Positions 49,009 to 57,591 of a stretch of DNA of 64,000 bases are shown one piece after another. Source of the stretch: Pseudomonas sp. Root71 (GTDB taxonomy: Bacteria; Pseudomonadota; Gammaproteobacteria; Pseudomonadales; Pseudomonadaceae). The notes under the pieces are model-generated. The model was given only the letters and a program-made list of their open reading frames with translations. It was not told the DNA's origin and ran no database searches. The DNA is taken from positions 68,040 through 132,039 of the forward strand of contig NZ_LMHY01000025.1 in NCBI RefSeq assembly GCF_001429045.1, in the 5' to 3' direction. Made by a program: the position numbers and the translations under genes. Position 1 is the first letter of the stretch, and each line of letters opens with the position of its first letter.

Positions 49009-50150
49009 GTGCCTCGGCCTGTGTCCTCGAAAAGTCGAGAGCCCACATCCATTCCTGCTTCAGGGATGACCTGGTCGTGACCCCGCCGCCAGCCGATTCG
49101 GTCACGTGGCGCTACAATCTCTACGACCCCCATAATGATATTGGCTTTGAACTGGGCAGGGCCGAGTACTCACTTGCTTTGCTCTTCAATGGCCAGCGAT
49201 GCCTGCACGATATTGCCGACGCCGCCCTTGCGCAGCATCGAATCAAGGTCAGCCCTGAGAAGCTTGCGCAGTTCGAGCGCAAGTTGCTCAACCTGAAACT
49301 GCTGAGCAGCAAGCAAACCGCGCATAAAAAGGACCTGCGCGACCCCGCCACGGGCATCACCTACGGCCCGCTGAAAGAGCATCTGCTGATTAATCTGGTG
49401 AAAACCAACCCGCAGCCACTGCTCGATCATATTTACCGCTTGGCGCCCTGGTGCTGCCGCGCGGCATTTATCTTGCCGCTGCTGGCATTGGCCCTGGCGA
49501 GCTTCGTATACCTGGGCGCGCACTTCGGCACGTTCATGGCCGATGCTGGCGAGACCTATATCCACAGCTACCGCTGGTTGCTCTGGCACTTCCCGGTCAT
49601 TTTGACTTCCATTGCCCTTCACGAACTGGGGCACGCAATGGCCTGTCGTCACTATGGGGTCAAGGTCAACGATTTCGGAATCGGCATCTACGTGTTGCTG
49701 GCCACCGGTTGGGTACGTCCGGTGCAGAAACAATGGTCGCAGCTGCCGCTGAACCAACGGGTGATCACCATTCTGGCAGGCCCTTTGATCAGCCTTCTAT
49801 ACGCCGGCGTGGGCATTACCCTGTGGGCGATGTTCCGTGACACCCAAGGGGTTTTACCGGCGTTTTTTGTGGTGATGGTCGTGGCTTCGCTCATTTCCCT
49901 CGCCCCGACGCTGCTACCTATCTTCAATGGCGATACTTACCTGGCGATTACCGAAGCGCTCGGGCAACCGCGCCTGCGCCAGCGTGCATTCAACTATGTA
50001 AAGCGGCATTGGCGCACCGCGCCGCTGGAAGCGGTTTCCCCTGCATTGCGCAGGCTCTACTGGAGCACATTCCTGTTGACCTGCCTGGGCTGGGTAATCG
50101 CCTGGTGTTTCACCGCAGCCACCCTAATTCGCCTTTTCAACCACCCATAA
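49005..50150 (+). CDS. tglG: M50-type membrane metalloprotease (TglG-like)
   Basis: 381 aa from the ATG at 49005, coupled to the preceding gene by an ATGA overlap. The N-terminal 140 residues look like a soluble peptide-binding domain. A membrane part follows, with helices from about residue 155 and the zinc site HELGHAMACRHYG near residue 205; a second motif, LLPIFNGDTYLA, is near 305 and supplies the Asp ligand as in site-2 proteases. In the 3-thiaglutamate pathway a membrane protease releases the finished amino acid from the scaffold peptide and leaves the scaffold for reuse; this gene fits that role. Confidence 0.75.
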   Translation: MSASACVLEKSRAHIHSCFRDDLVVTPPPADSVTWRYNLYDPHNDIGFELGRAEYSLALLFNGQRCLHDIADAALAQHRIKVSPEKLAQFERKLLNLKLLSSKQTAHKKDLRDPATGITYGPLKEHLLINLVKTNPQPLLDHIYRLAPWCCRAAFILPLLALALASFVYLGAHFGTFMADAGETYIHSYRWLLWHFPVILTSIALHELGHAMACRHYGVKVNDFGIGIYVLLATGWVRPVQKQWSQLPLNQRVITILAGPLISLLYAGVGITLWAMFRDTQGVLPAFFVVMVVASLISLAPTLLPIFNGDTYLAITEALGQPRLRQRAFNYVKRHWRTAPLEAVSPALRRLYWSTFLLTCLGWVIAWCFTAATLIRLFNHP

Positions 50151-50160
50151 GGACAGTGTC

Positions 50161-50316
50161 ATGACTCAATCTACAGTGACCCCAGCTATTGCCAACACAG
50201 ATGAACTCACCACCGAATCCGCTAGCAGCGTCGCACCGCAAGTCCTCAACGATACGGCGTTTGAGGAGTTCGACCTCGACGATATCGAAATCATCGAAAG
50301 CAAAGTTTTCGCCTGA
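50161..50316 (+). CDS. tglA: Scaffold (precursor) peptide TglA
   Basis: 51 aa, too short for ordinary gene calling. It begins MTQSTVTPAIANTDEL and ends in an acidic stretch (EEFDLDDIEIIESKVFA). No Cys occurs in the peptide, which fits a scaffold that receives a Cys from TglB at its C-terminal Ala. Length and C-terminus agree with TglA as I recall it from P. syringae. Good ribosome-binding site AAGGA, 10 bases after the protease stop. A hairpin follows at 50330. Confidence 0.85.
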   Translation: MTQSTVTPAIANTDELTTESASSVAPQVLNDTAFEEFDLDDIEIIESKVFA

Positions 50317-50329
50317 TCGCTCCACGCTT

Positions 50330-50348
50330 CCTCGGCGTTACGTCGAGG
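50330..50348 (+). other. Hairpin between tglA and tglH
   Basis: Seven-bp stem CCTCGGC/GTCGAGG (one G-U) with a GTTAC loop and no T-run. It could protect the tglA message or reduce read-through so that peptide exceeds enzyme. Confidence 0.45.
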
Positions 50349-50380
50349 GAGCCGCCTTCTTCCTCTGACTGGGCAACCAC

Positions 50381-51295
50381 ATGGCTAATTTCGTTAAGCC
50401 CGAACCGATTGGTGTGGGTATCCAGTACAACCCCGAGATTCTCGACTGGTTTCCATTTGAGGACATCGAAATCGATGTGCTGGAAATCCTGCTCGACAAC
50501 ATCATGGCTCCCATGGATGGCCCGCAGATTATCAGGCCCGCGGCCCTGGCGATGATCAATCGGCTGGCTGAGAAATTCACACTGCTGGCGCATTCCAATT
50601 ACGGTTGCGACTTTGGTTTCAGCCCTCTTGAAGAAACCGCCGCCGTGCAACGCCACGTGCCCCTGGCCAAGATGCTGAACAGCCCATGGGTCGCCAACCA
50701 TTGCTTTTATGGCGACAACTCCTGGCTGGATATCTGGAGCAGCCCGCTGCAGTTTTCCAATGCCGAGGTGCTGCGCTGCGCCGAACGCGCGAAGACGTTG
50801 CAGGCGCATTACGGGACGCCGCTAGCCCATGAAAACGCCGCCTATTATCTGCAATGTCCGGGCGCGGAAATGCGTGAAGCCGAGTTCCTGGCCCGACTCG
50901 TGCAGCAGTCCGGTACCTTTTTGCACCTGGATTTGCACAACATCTACACCAATCACCTGAACCTGAAAAACTTCGACTTACGCGACTACCTCGACACCTT
51001 GCCATTGGACAAGGTGATCTCGGTGCATCTGGCCGGCGGCAGTTGGCACGAGGGGCTTTACCACGACTGGCATGACTCGTGTGTCCCCGAACCTGTTTGG
51101 GACCTGTACCAGGAACTCATGTCCCGCACCCAACCCTCGGGAATCATCCTGGAATACCAGGGGCAGGCTCACCACGCACTGACACGAGTGATGGACGCTA
51201 ACGACGAACACATGATCGTCACCGATGTGCGGCGCGCACAGAAAATCTGGAACCACTATACAAAACCGATACAGGAGCTGATGCATGGAGGCTGA
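50381..51295 (+). CDS. tglH: DUF692/MNIO multinuclear iron oxidase TglH
   Basis: 304 aa TIM-barrel enzyme of the DUF692 family. Iron-ligand-type residues are in LLAHSNYGCDFG (His), VANHCFYGD (His), PLAHENAAYY (Glu), LHLDLHNIYTN (Asp, His), VHLAGGS (His) and IILEYQGQ (Glu). With TglI it removes the beta-carbon of the added C-terminal Cys, giving a peptide-bound thiol carrying the former Cys sulfur (family knowledge). Overlaps tglI by 11 bp. Confidence 0.85.
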   Translation: MANFVKPEPIGVGIQYNPEILDWFPFEDIEIDVLEILLDNIMAPMDGPQIIRPAALAMINRLAEKFTLLAHSNYGCDFGFSPLEETAAVQRHVPLAKMLNSPWVANHCFYGDNSWLDIWSSPLQFSNAEVLRCAERAKTLQAHYGTPLAHENAAYYLQCPGAEMREAEFLARLVQQSGTFLHLDLHNIYTNHLNLKNFDLRDYLDTLPLDKVISVHLAGGSWHEGLYHDWHDSCVPEPVWDLYQELMSRTQPSGIILEYQGQAHHALTRVMDANDEHMIVTDVRRAQKIWNHYTKPIQELMHGG

Positions 51296-52091
51296 GCTGG
51301 TCTGGAAGCTATGGCGACGCCTGCTACGCGATGAAACACTGCAGAAGCAGTTGTATGAGGCTCAGGGCGCGACTCAATGGCTGCAACACTTTCCCGATGA
51401 CGAGCGGGCGATTCTGCACGCCTACGCCAGTCAGTTTGAGGGGGTGAAATGGTTCATCGAAAACTATCAGTTCCGCCTGGTCAACTCCTTTATCAATGCG
51501 CTGGAAACCGGCGCCCCATTGACTTTGCGTGCACTGCTCAACATCGGACTGGATCTACCGACACTGTCCAAGGCATTCCTGCGTCAACAAGAGTGGTTCG
51601 ACTTCGGGCCAAGGGTTTATGGCTATTGCGATTCGGCGCTGGGCTTTTTGCTCGAACGCCAGGAACTCGCTGACTACCCGCAGATTCGCGACCTGATGGG
51701 GCTTGAGCGCGAATGTGTGCGCCTCTACACCGGACTGATAGAAGCCAGCGACGTAGTGCCGGGATATTATCAGCGCACTGACAGTGCACGCTTTTACCAG
51801 AGCCATTATGCGCTGTCGCACTGGTTGCGTGATAAAAGCCTGCTGGGGCGTAGCAGCCCTGAGGAAACCAGCCAACACATCCTGGTGTATTTGCCCAACC
51901 CTGAGGCCCGCCACAAATTTACGCTGATAGGCCCGCGCGCGGCGCACCTCTACCGATGCCTGGAGCAACCGCAGTCACAAAACACCTTGATGCAGATGCT
52001 GAGTTCTACTGCCGCCGCGCAACCCAGCGGCGAAGACCTGGCACTGCTCGGTAAACTGCATCAACTCAACGCAATCAGGATGCCGGTCTAG
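51285..52091 (+). CDS. tglI: TglH partner protein TglI
   Basis: 268 aa, soluble, no catalytic motif seen. Its position immediately after the MNIO gene, overlapping it by 11 bp, is that of the partner proteins that present the peptide to DUF692 enzymes. The C-terminal 80 residues (HILVYLPNPEARHKFTLIGPR, then a Leu-rich end) may be the peptide-recognition part (inference). Confidence 0.75.
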   Translation: MEAELVWKLWRRLLRDETLQKQLYEAQGATQWLQHFPDDERAILHAYASQFEGVKWFIENYQFRLVNSFINALETGAPLTLRALLNIGLDLPTLSKAFLRQQEWFDFGPRVYGYCDSALGFLLERQELADYPQIRDLMGLERECVRLYTGLIEASDVVPGYYQRTDSARFYQSHYALSHWLRDKSLLGRSSPEETSQHILVYLPNPEARHKFTLIGPRAAHLYRCLEQPQSQNTLMQMLSSTAAAQPSGEDLALLGKLHQLNAIRMPV

Positions 52092-52094
52092 AAC

Positions 52095-54539
52095 ATGGAA
52101 AGCTCACAGTACTTTTGGCTGCGATCGACCGGTTTCCCCATTCATCACTTGACGGATTTGGGCCGATTCGCTGAGCTGCCATTGTGCCGCGCCTTTGAAC
52201 AAGACTTCCGCTCATTGCAAGCGCAGAAGGCAACGTTACTTGAAGAGGCCAACTCGCATTCACCCCAGGCCTGCCGAAAACTCATCCGCAAACTCAACGA
52301 GGACCAAGTCCTGCAGTCCTCCGACCTGCCGGAAGTGTTGCGCGAATCTCTGGCCGAGGCTTTGCAGCGCTGGAACGGTTTGTTGGAGCGAACTTCGGCG
52401 CGTGAAGAGGCCGCCCAGGAATACGACGCTTATCTGGAAAGCGCCCGCCAAGGGCTGATCGACTTCCTGGATGACGAAGCGGTGGCCGAGGCCTTGTTCA
52501 TATCCAACCCGTCCGCGATGACACGCATACGTGAGCTGGTCAGGGACCGGCACAACAGAAACGACACCCGCAAAAAGCAGAAGCTGCGTTTGGGCTGGAG
52601 CTACGCGCAACGTTTCTGCGCCAAGAACGATACCTCGAGTTTTTTCGGACCTTTGGCCTGGGGGCGGTTCGATGCCCACCAGACCGACAATGTGCAGCTG
52701 ACCCAGGGTGACATGGCGTGGATCAAGGATCGCCACACCTTCTTCGAGAATTGGGTGGTCCAGCGGTTAGTCGAACAGATCAACCAGCAATGTCCCGACA
52801 CCGACCGCATGCCCTTGCAGCTCAATACCGGTTGCTACCTGCACGAACAGACCCTGTTCATGCCGATATGCAAAAGCCAGCGCCTCAACCCGCAAACCGC
52901 GCAGGTACTTCATTACATCAGCGACCAACAGTGTCGAGAGCCGACGTTTGCCGGGGTGTTGAGCGCCTGTTCGGAAGTCGCGGCCAGCACATTGCACGAT
53001 CTACTGGAACATCTTGTGAGCAAACGGATCGTGCACCGAGGCTGGCAAATGTCCCCTCGTGAGCGTAATCCAATCGTGCGACTACAACACTGCCTGGCCA
53101 ACGCAGGGGTATCCGAAAGGTTCAGCCAGGTCTGGCAATCGCGCCTTGAAGTACTGGAAGGTTTGCGCCGCGACTATGCCCACGGTGACCTGCTGCGCCG
53201 GACCGAATGCCTGGAGGGCTTGAACCAACTGATGGGCGAGGCAGGGGTCGACCTCAGCCGAGAAACCGGCGCCATGTATGTCGGCCGTTACCCGGTGTAC
53301 GAGGATTGTTCGAGAAACATGGACATCAGCCTCGGCCAAGCCGTGCTCAGTCAAGTCAACGAGGAGCTGACGCCGCTGATGCGCATCAATCAGTGGCTGA
53401 TCAAAGCCATCGCGCATCAACTCAATGAGGCTTTCATTGAGGTCTGGGAACAGCGCCATGCTGATAACCCCGGGCAGCCGGTTGATTTTCTCGACCTGAT
53501 CAGCACGCTTGCTCCTCTGTTTCCGGCACTGGAAGCACGCATCATCCTTGACCTCGATCAGCGCCTGGAAACGGCCTGGACGCATCTACTGCAGGACTTC
53601 CCAGCGCATCCTGAGGTGCATCTGTGTGTGGCAGACATCGAACGCCTGATCGCCCTGTTGAACGCCGATCTGGAGGTCGCCGGCTTCGAGGTCTTTGGCA
53701 GTGACTTTCACTCTCCGGATATCCTGCTTTCCAGCGCGTCGGTGGCGGCGTTCAATCGTGGCGATTACGAAATCATCGTGGGTGAAGTGCATCCGGCAGT
53801 CCATACGCTGAGTCAGCCCGTTGCCGCGCCGTTCGGACCGTTCAATACGCAGATAAACCAACAGGTAGAGGCGATTTTCCAACGCCCTCGCCTGATACTG
53901 GCGGACTCGCCCGACAGTTATCAACGCTCGCACATAGACTGGCCATTGCAGCCCACTTACTTGCAACTGGTACTGCCTTCTGGTGGCGGTTGTGTCGCGG
54001 CGGATCAGCAGTTTGCCGCCGGTAGGGCAAAAGTACTGCGGGCGAATGGACGCCTGCAAGTGGTCGACGCCCTAGGGCAGTTCAGCGAAGACTTGCTGTG
54101 CGTGTATTCCACCCCCATGCACCGGCTGGGCTTCGCCCTGGCCGGCAGCACCGTGGCCAAACACGAACACCGACGTATCTGGTTGGGCCGTACCCTCTAC
54201 AAGCGCGCTTCCTGGCTATTCACCAGAGATCGCCTGCCAGAGCCAAAGGGCTCGGTCGACGAGCTTGAACACACTCTGCAATGGCGTGCCTGGGCCGCCG
54301 ATCATGGCTTGCCCCGTTATGCCTTCATCAAGATCGATACCGAACCCAAACCGCTGTTCCTCGACTTCAATAACCCGTTGTCCTTCGACGGCATCAACAA
54401 CGCCCTGAAGAAGGCTGGTCACGCAAAGTTCTCGGAAATGCGACCGTGCCCCGATGAGCTTTGGCTTGAAGAAGAGCGGGGGCGCTTCTGCTGTGAAATA
54501 CGCACAACTTTCTCCACATGCGAGGCACTTCCGACATGA
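52095..54539 (+). CDS. tglB: LanB-like peptide aminoacyl-tRNA ligase TglB (Cys adding)
   Basis: 814 aa, resembling the glutamylation domain of lantibiotic dehydratases; no separate elimination domain gene is present. Proteins of this type (PEARLs) use Cys-tRNA and ATP to add Cys to the C-terminus of the scaffold peptide. Segments like KLRLGWSYAQRFCAKNDTSSFFGPLAWGRF near residue 155 are typical of the LanB N-terminal fold. It starts 3 bp after tglI and overlaps the MFS start by 4 bp (ATGA). Confidence 0.85.
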   Translation: MESSQYFWLRSTGFPIHHLTDLGRFAELPLCRAFEQDFRSLQAQKATLLEEANSHSPQACRKLIRKLNEDQVLQSSDLPEVLRESLAEALQRWNGLLERTSAREEAAQEYDAYLESARQGLIDFLDDEAVAEALFISNPSAMTRIRELVRDRHNRNDTRKKQKLRLGWSYAQRFCAKNDTSSFFGPLAWGRFDAHQTDNVQLTQGDMAWIKDRHTFFENWVVQRLVEQINQQCPDTDRMPLQLNTGCYLHEQTLFMPICKSQRLNPQTAQVLHYISDQQCREPTFAGVLSACSEVAASTLHDLLEHLVSKRIVHRGWQMSPRERNPIVRLQHCLANAGVSERFSQVWQSRLEVLEGLRRDYAHGDLLRRTECLEGLNQLMGEAGVDLSRETGAMYVGRYPVYEDCSRNMDISLGQAVLSQVNEELTPLMRINQWLIKAIAHQLNEAFIEVWEQRHADNPGQPVDFLDLISTLAPLFPALEARIILDLDQRLETAWTHLLQDFPAHPEVHLCVADIERLIALLNADLEVAGFEVFGSDFHSPDILLSSASVAAFNRGDYEIIVGEVHPAVHTLSQPVAAPFGPFNTQINQQVEAIFQRPRLILADSPDSYQRSHIDWPLQPTYLQLVLPSGGGCVAADQQFAAGRAKVLRANGRLQVVDALGQFSEDLLCVYSTPMHRLGFALAGSTVAKHEHRRIWLGRTLYKRASWLFTRDRLPEPKGSVDELEHTLQWRAWAADHGLPRYAFIKIDTEPKPLFLDFNNPLSFDGINNALKKAGHAKFSEMRPCPDELWLEEERGRFCCEIRTTFSTCEALPT

Positions 54540-55816
54540 GCAATGAGAACGTAGGCTCTTGCACCAAAGCCGATCAGGAAGCCAAACACTCGTTTTTGTA
54601 CTTGTTTTTGACCATATTCATCCCCTTTGGCCTCGGGCATTTTGTGTCCTACCTGTTTCGCACGGTCAACGCCTTGATCTATGTGGATCTGGAGCGGGAA
54701 CTGCACCTGCCCGCCAGCAGCCTGGGCCTGCTTACCGGTGTGTACTTTCTGACTTTCGCCGCAGCGCAGATTCCACTGGGGGTCATGCTCGACCGCTACG
54801 GCCCGCGTAGCGTGCAGGCCCCCATGCTGCTGTTCGCTGTGTTGGGCTCACTGATTTTCAGCTTCTCCCATACGGAATTGGGCCTGATCATTGGTCGCGG
54901 CCTGATCGGCCTAGGTGTTGCTGGCTCGCTGATGAGTGCGATCAAGGCGTGCGCGATCTGGCTACCTGCTGAACGCCTGCCGCTGAGTACAGCATGCCTG
55001 TTATCTGTGGGCGGCTTGGGCGCAATGGCGTCCACCACGCCGTTGCATGAACTGCTCAAGTGGATCTCATGGCGTGAAGCATTCTTGATTCTGGCGCTGC
55101 TGACTTTGTTCGTCTGCATAGTCATTCATCGGAGCGTGCCCCGCACCTACCCCCCCAAACACACAACTCTCGCCGAAATGTCCAAAGCCGTAGGAACGCT
55201 TTACTCCTCCTGGATATTTTGGCGACTGGCGTTGTACTCGGTGTTTGCTCATGCGATCTACATGTCGGTGCTGTCGCTGTGGATGGGGCCGTGGCTACGC
55301 GATGTCGCCCAGTTGAACGAGTCCAACATGGCTAATATCTTGCTCTGGGCCGCCGTGGCGATGGTGGCAGGCTCGCTGGCGTTCGGCTCGACCACCGATT
55401 ACCTGCGGCGCTTTGGCGTACAGCCGATCATGGTGTGCGGCGCCGGGGTTTCAATCTTCATCGCATTTCAATCACTGATGATCAGCGGACTACCCGTATC
55501 GCCGTTACTGATTGCTATGGGTTTCAGCTTTTTCGGTACCTCCACCACCATGAACTACGCGATCGTGGCTCAGTCGGTATCCCCTGAACTGGCCGGGCGG
55601 GTCAGTTCGTCGTTCAACCTGGTAGTGTTCGTGTTGGCGTTTGTCTTGCAGTGGTTGATGGGAGAAATTCTGAACCTGTGGCCAGCATCCGGGCAAGGGT
55701 ATCCGGTGGAGGCTTATCAGTGGTCGCTGGGTGTGATGATTGCGTTGCAGGTACCGGGGGTGATGTTGTGGCTGAGCTTTAAACCGTGGGAATTGAAAAC
55801 CGCGGCGACGCGGTAA
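54536..55816 (+). CDS. MFS transporter of the tgl cluster
   Basis: 426 aa with about 12 membrane helices, from the ATG at 54536. MFS motif A appears as GVMLDRYGPRSVQAP near residue 80. It is last in the operon and presumably exports the finished 3-thia-amino acid, or gives self-protection (inference from context). An upstream in-frame ATG at 54518 lies further inside tglB. Confidence 0.85.
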   Translation: MSNENVGSCTKADQEAKHSFLYLFLTIFIPFGLGHFVSYLFRTVNALIYVDLERELHLPASSLGLLTGVYFLTFAAAQIPLGVMLDRYGPRSVQAPMLLFAVLGSLIFSFSHTELGLIIGRGLIGLGVAGSLMSAIKACAIWLPAERLPLSTACLLSVGGLGAMASTTPLHELLKWISWREAFLILALLTLFVCIVIHRSVPRTYPPKHTTLAEMSKAVGTLYSSWIFWRLALYSVFAHAIYMSVLSLWMGPWLRDVAQLNESNMANILLWAAVAMVAGSLAFGSTTDYLRRFGVQPIMVCGAGVSIFIAFQSLMISGLPVSPLLIAMGFSFFGTSTTMNYAIVAQSVSPELAGRVSSSFNLVVFVLAFVLQWLMGEILNLWPASGQGYPVEAYQWSLGVMIALQVPGVMLWLSFKPWELKTAATR

Positions 55817-55880
55817 ACCAGGCAACCACTACTACCTTAACGAAAGCCCCACCCTCCAGACAGCACCCCGCTGAATTCCA

Positions 55881-55920
55881 GGCAAAAAAAAACCCGGAAA
55901 TCCTCACTTGCGTGGGCCTT
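55881..55920. repeat. Right 40-bp direct repeat of the tgl insertion (att-like)
   Basis: 39 of 40 identical to 46666-46705. Together with the adjacent CCGGATTTTC (55921-55930) it makes the full tRNA-Lys terminator, so this copy keeps the native junction on the tRNA side. Confidence 0.8.
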
Positions 55921-55930
55921 CCGGATTTTC
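55883..55930 (-). terminator. Terminator of tRNA-Lys
   Basis: On the minus strand AAATCCGGA pairs with TCCGGGTTT, with an inner CAC/GTG pairing, then nine T. It starts 15 bases after the tRNA 3' end. Confidence 0.8.
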
Positions 55931-55944
55931 TAAACCGCCAAAAA

Positions 55945-56020
55945 TGGTGGGTCGTGTGGGATTCGAACCTACGACCAATTGGTTAAAAGCCAACTGCTCT
56001 ACCAACTGAGCTAACGACCC
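55945..56020 (-). tRNA. tRNA-Lys (anticodon UUU)
   Basis: 76 nt including an encoded CCA. The acceptor arm GGGTCGT pairs with ACGACCC, the D arm reads AGCTCAGTTGGTAGAGC, the anticodon loop CTTTTAA gives UUU, and the T arm carries GGTTCGAATCC. It is the integration landmark for the adjacent insertion. Confidence 0.97.
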
Positions 56021-56083
56021 GCTGTGTGGTGGCGCGTATAATACTGATTTTTAAGGACTATTCAACACCTATTTTGAAATAAA

Positions 56084-56776
56084 TCAAAAATAAGGGGTTG
56101 GATCGCTGATTCCGGCCGCCGCAAAGCCTTCTGCACGCAGTCGGCAGCTGTCGCACTTGCCACATGCACGACCGTTATCGTCGGCCTGATAGCAGGAAAC
56201 GGTCAGTCCGTAGTTCACGCCAAGCTTCACGCCGGCCTGGACGATCTGCGCCTTGCTGAGGTTTTGCAGCGGTGCCTGGATGCGGAAGCCATTGCCTTCC
56301 ACGCCGGCTTTGGTTGCCAGGTTGGCCATGCGCTCGAACGACTCGATGAACTCGGGACGGCAGTCTGGGTAACCGGAGTAATCCACCGCATTGACGCCGA
56401 TGAAGATGTCCCGTGCGCCGAGCACTTCTGCCCAGCCCAGGGCCAGGGACAGAAACACCGTGTTACGCGCAGGCACGTAAGTCACCGGAATGCCCTCACC
56501 CAACTCTTCCGGAATATCGATGCTGCGGTCAGTCAGCGCCGAGCCACCCATGCCGTTCAGGTTCAGGCCGATCACCTTGTGCTCGACCACACCCAAGTCC
56601 CGTGCCACACGCTCGGCGGCGTACAGTTCGGCGTGAGAGCGCTGACCGTAGTCGAAGCTCATGGTGTAGCAGCTATAGCCTTCGGCACGGGCCATGGCCA
56701 CGACGGTCGCCGAATCCAGGCCACCGGACAGCAGGATGACCGCACGTTTTTCAGCAGTATTGAGTTGTTCAGTCAT
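56084..56776 (-). CDS. queC: 7-cyano-7-deazaguanine synthase
   Basis: ATP-dependent conversion of carboxy-deazaguanine to preQ0 in queuosine synthesis. 230 aa from the ATG at 56776 ([13 protein letters not shown]). The PP-loop [11 protein letters not shown] is near residue 14; the zinc site near the C-terminus has [17 protein letters not shown]. One base separates it from queE. Confidence 0.96.
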   Translation of the reverse strand: MTEQLNTAEKRAVILLSGGLDSATVVAMARAEGYSCYTMSFDYGQRSHAELYAAERVARDLGVVEHKVIGLNLNGMGGSALTDRSIDIPEELGEGIPVTYVPARNTVFLSLALGWAEVLGARDIFIGVNAVDYSGYPDCRPEFIESFERMANLATKAGVEGNGFRIQAPLQNLSKAQIVQAGVKLGVNYGLTVSCYQADDNGRACGKCDSCRLRAEGFAAAGISDPTPYF

Positions 56777-56777
56777 T

Positions 56778-57425
56778 TCAGCGCCCCGGCTCGTCATTCC
56801 ATAGATATTTATGCAGCTGCAATTGCAAACGCACTGGCAGGTTGTCCGCCACCACCCAGTCCGCCAGGTCCCGAGCATTGAGATCATGGTGACTTGGGGA
56901 GAACAGGACTTCGCCGGCGCGCTTGTCCAGACCGTACTGGATCAGTTTGGAAACGGACCAGTCATAGTCCTCCCGCGAGCAGATGACAAACTTCACCTGA
57001 TCGTTGGGCGTGAGCAGCTCAATGTTTTCGTAGCGATTGCGGTGTGCTTCCTTCGAACCCGGGGTTTTCAGGTCGACAACGCGACTGACCCGGGAATCTA
57101 CTGCCGAGATATCAATAGAACCACTGGTTTCCAGTGACACTTCGTAACCGGCGTCACACAAGCGCTTGAGCAAGGGAATGGCGTTGGGTTGCGCCAGGGG
57201 CTCGCCGCCCGTGACGCAGACGTATCGCGGACGGAAACCGGCGACCTGCTCGAGGATGTCGTCGAGGGTGCGAATGGTTCCGCCGGTGAACGCGTAGGCG
57301 CTGTCGCAGTATTGGCAACGCAGAGGGCAACCGGTCAGGCGCACAAAAACAGTGGGCAGCCCGGCAGTCCGCGTTTCACCCTGCAACGAGTAGAAAACTT
57401 CGGTGATTCTCAATGTGTCTTGCAT
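56778..57425 (-). CDS. queE: 7-carboxy-7-deazaguanine synthase (radical SAM)
   Basis: Radical-SAM step before QueC. 215 aa from the ATG at 57425; a GTG three codons earlier is possible. The cluster motif is [15 protein letters not shown] near residue 31; [13 protein letters not shown] follows. Operon with queC. Confidence 0.95.
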   Translation of the reverse strand: MQDTLRITEVFYSLQGETRTAGLPTVFVRLTGCPLRCQYCDSAYAFTGGTIRTLDDILEQVAGFRPRYVCVTGGEPLAQPNAIPLLKRLCDAGYEVSLETSGSIDISAVDSRVSRVVDLKTPGSKEAHRNRYENIELLTPNDQVKFVICSREDYDWSVSKLIQYGLDKRAGEVLFSPSHHDLNARDLADWVVADNLPVRLQLQLHKYLWNDEPGR

Positions 57426-57543
57426 AGTCGCCACGGGCGTAACAGCTAAACAGGCTGTCCGCCTCCGTCAGGCACTTCAAGGAACCCCGGCAAAGCGCAG
57501 GCCCCTAAAAGCGTGTTTCATAAAAAGGGCGTGAATTCTAACG

Positions 57544-57569
57544 AAAAAACCCGCGACAAGCGCGGGTTT
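57544..57569 (-). terminator. Terminator after cpoB
   Basis: Nine-bp stem AAACCCGCG/CGCGGGTTT with an ACAAG loop and a six-T run on the minus strand, 23 bp after the cpoB stop. Confidence 0.9.
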
Positions 57570-57591
57570 CTTTGAAACGGGTCAAGCATGC

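Larger units (their letters stand above)
46706..55920. mobile_element. 9.2-kb insertion at the tRNA-Lys locus carrying the tgl cluster
   Basis: Delimited by 40-bp direct repeats, one just downstream of tRNA-Lys and one upstream of nadA, 9,215 bp apart. tRNA-Lys next to queC is a known integration hotspot in Pseudomonas. No integrase is present, so the element is non-autonomous or decayed. The first 600 bp are A/T-richer and hold only broken short frames. Confidence 0.7.

Noticed and set aside
46706..55920. Integrase or transposase gene in the insertion
   Set aside because: None of the frames encodes a recombinase; the element appears non-autonomous.
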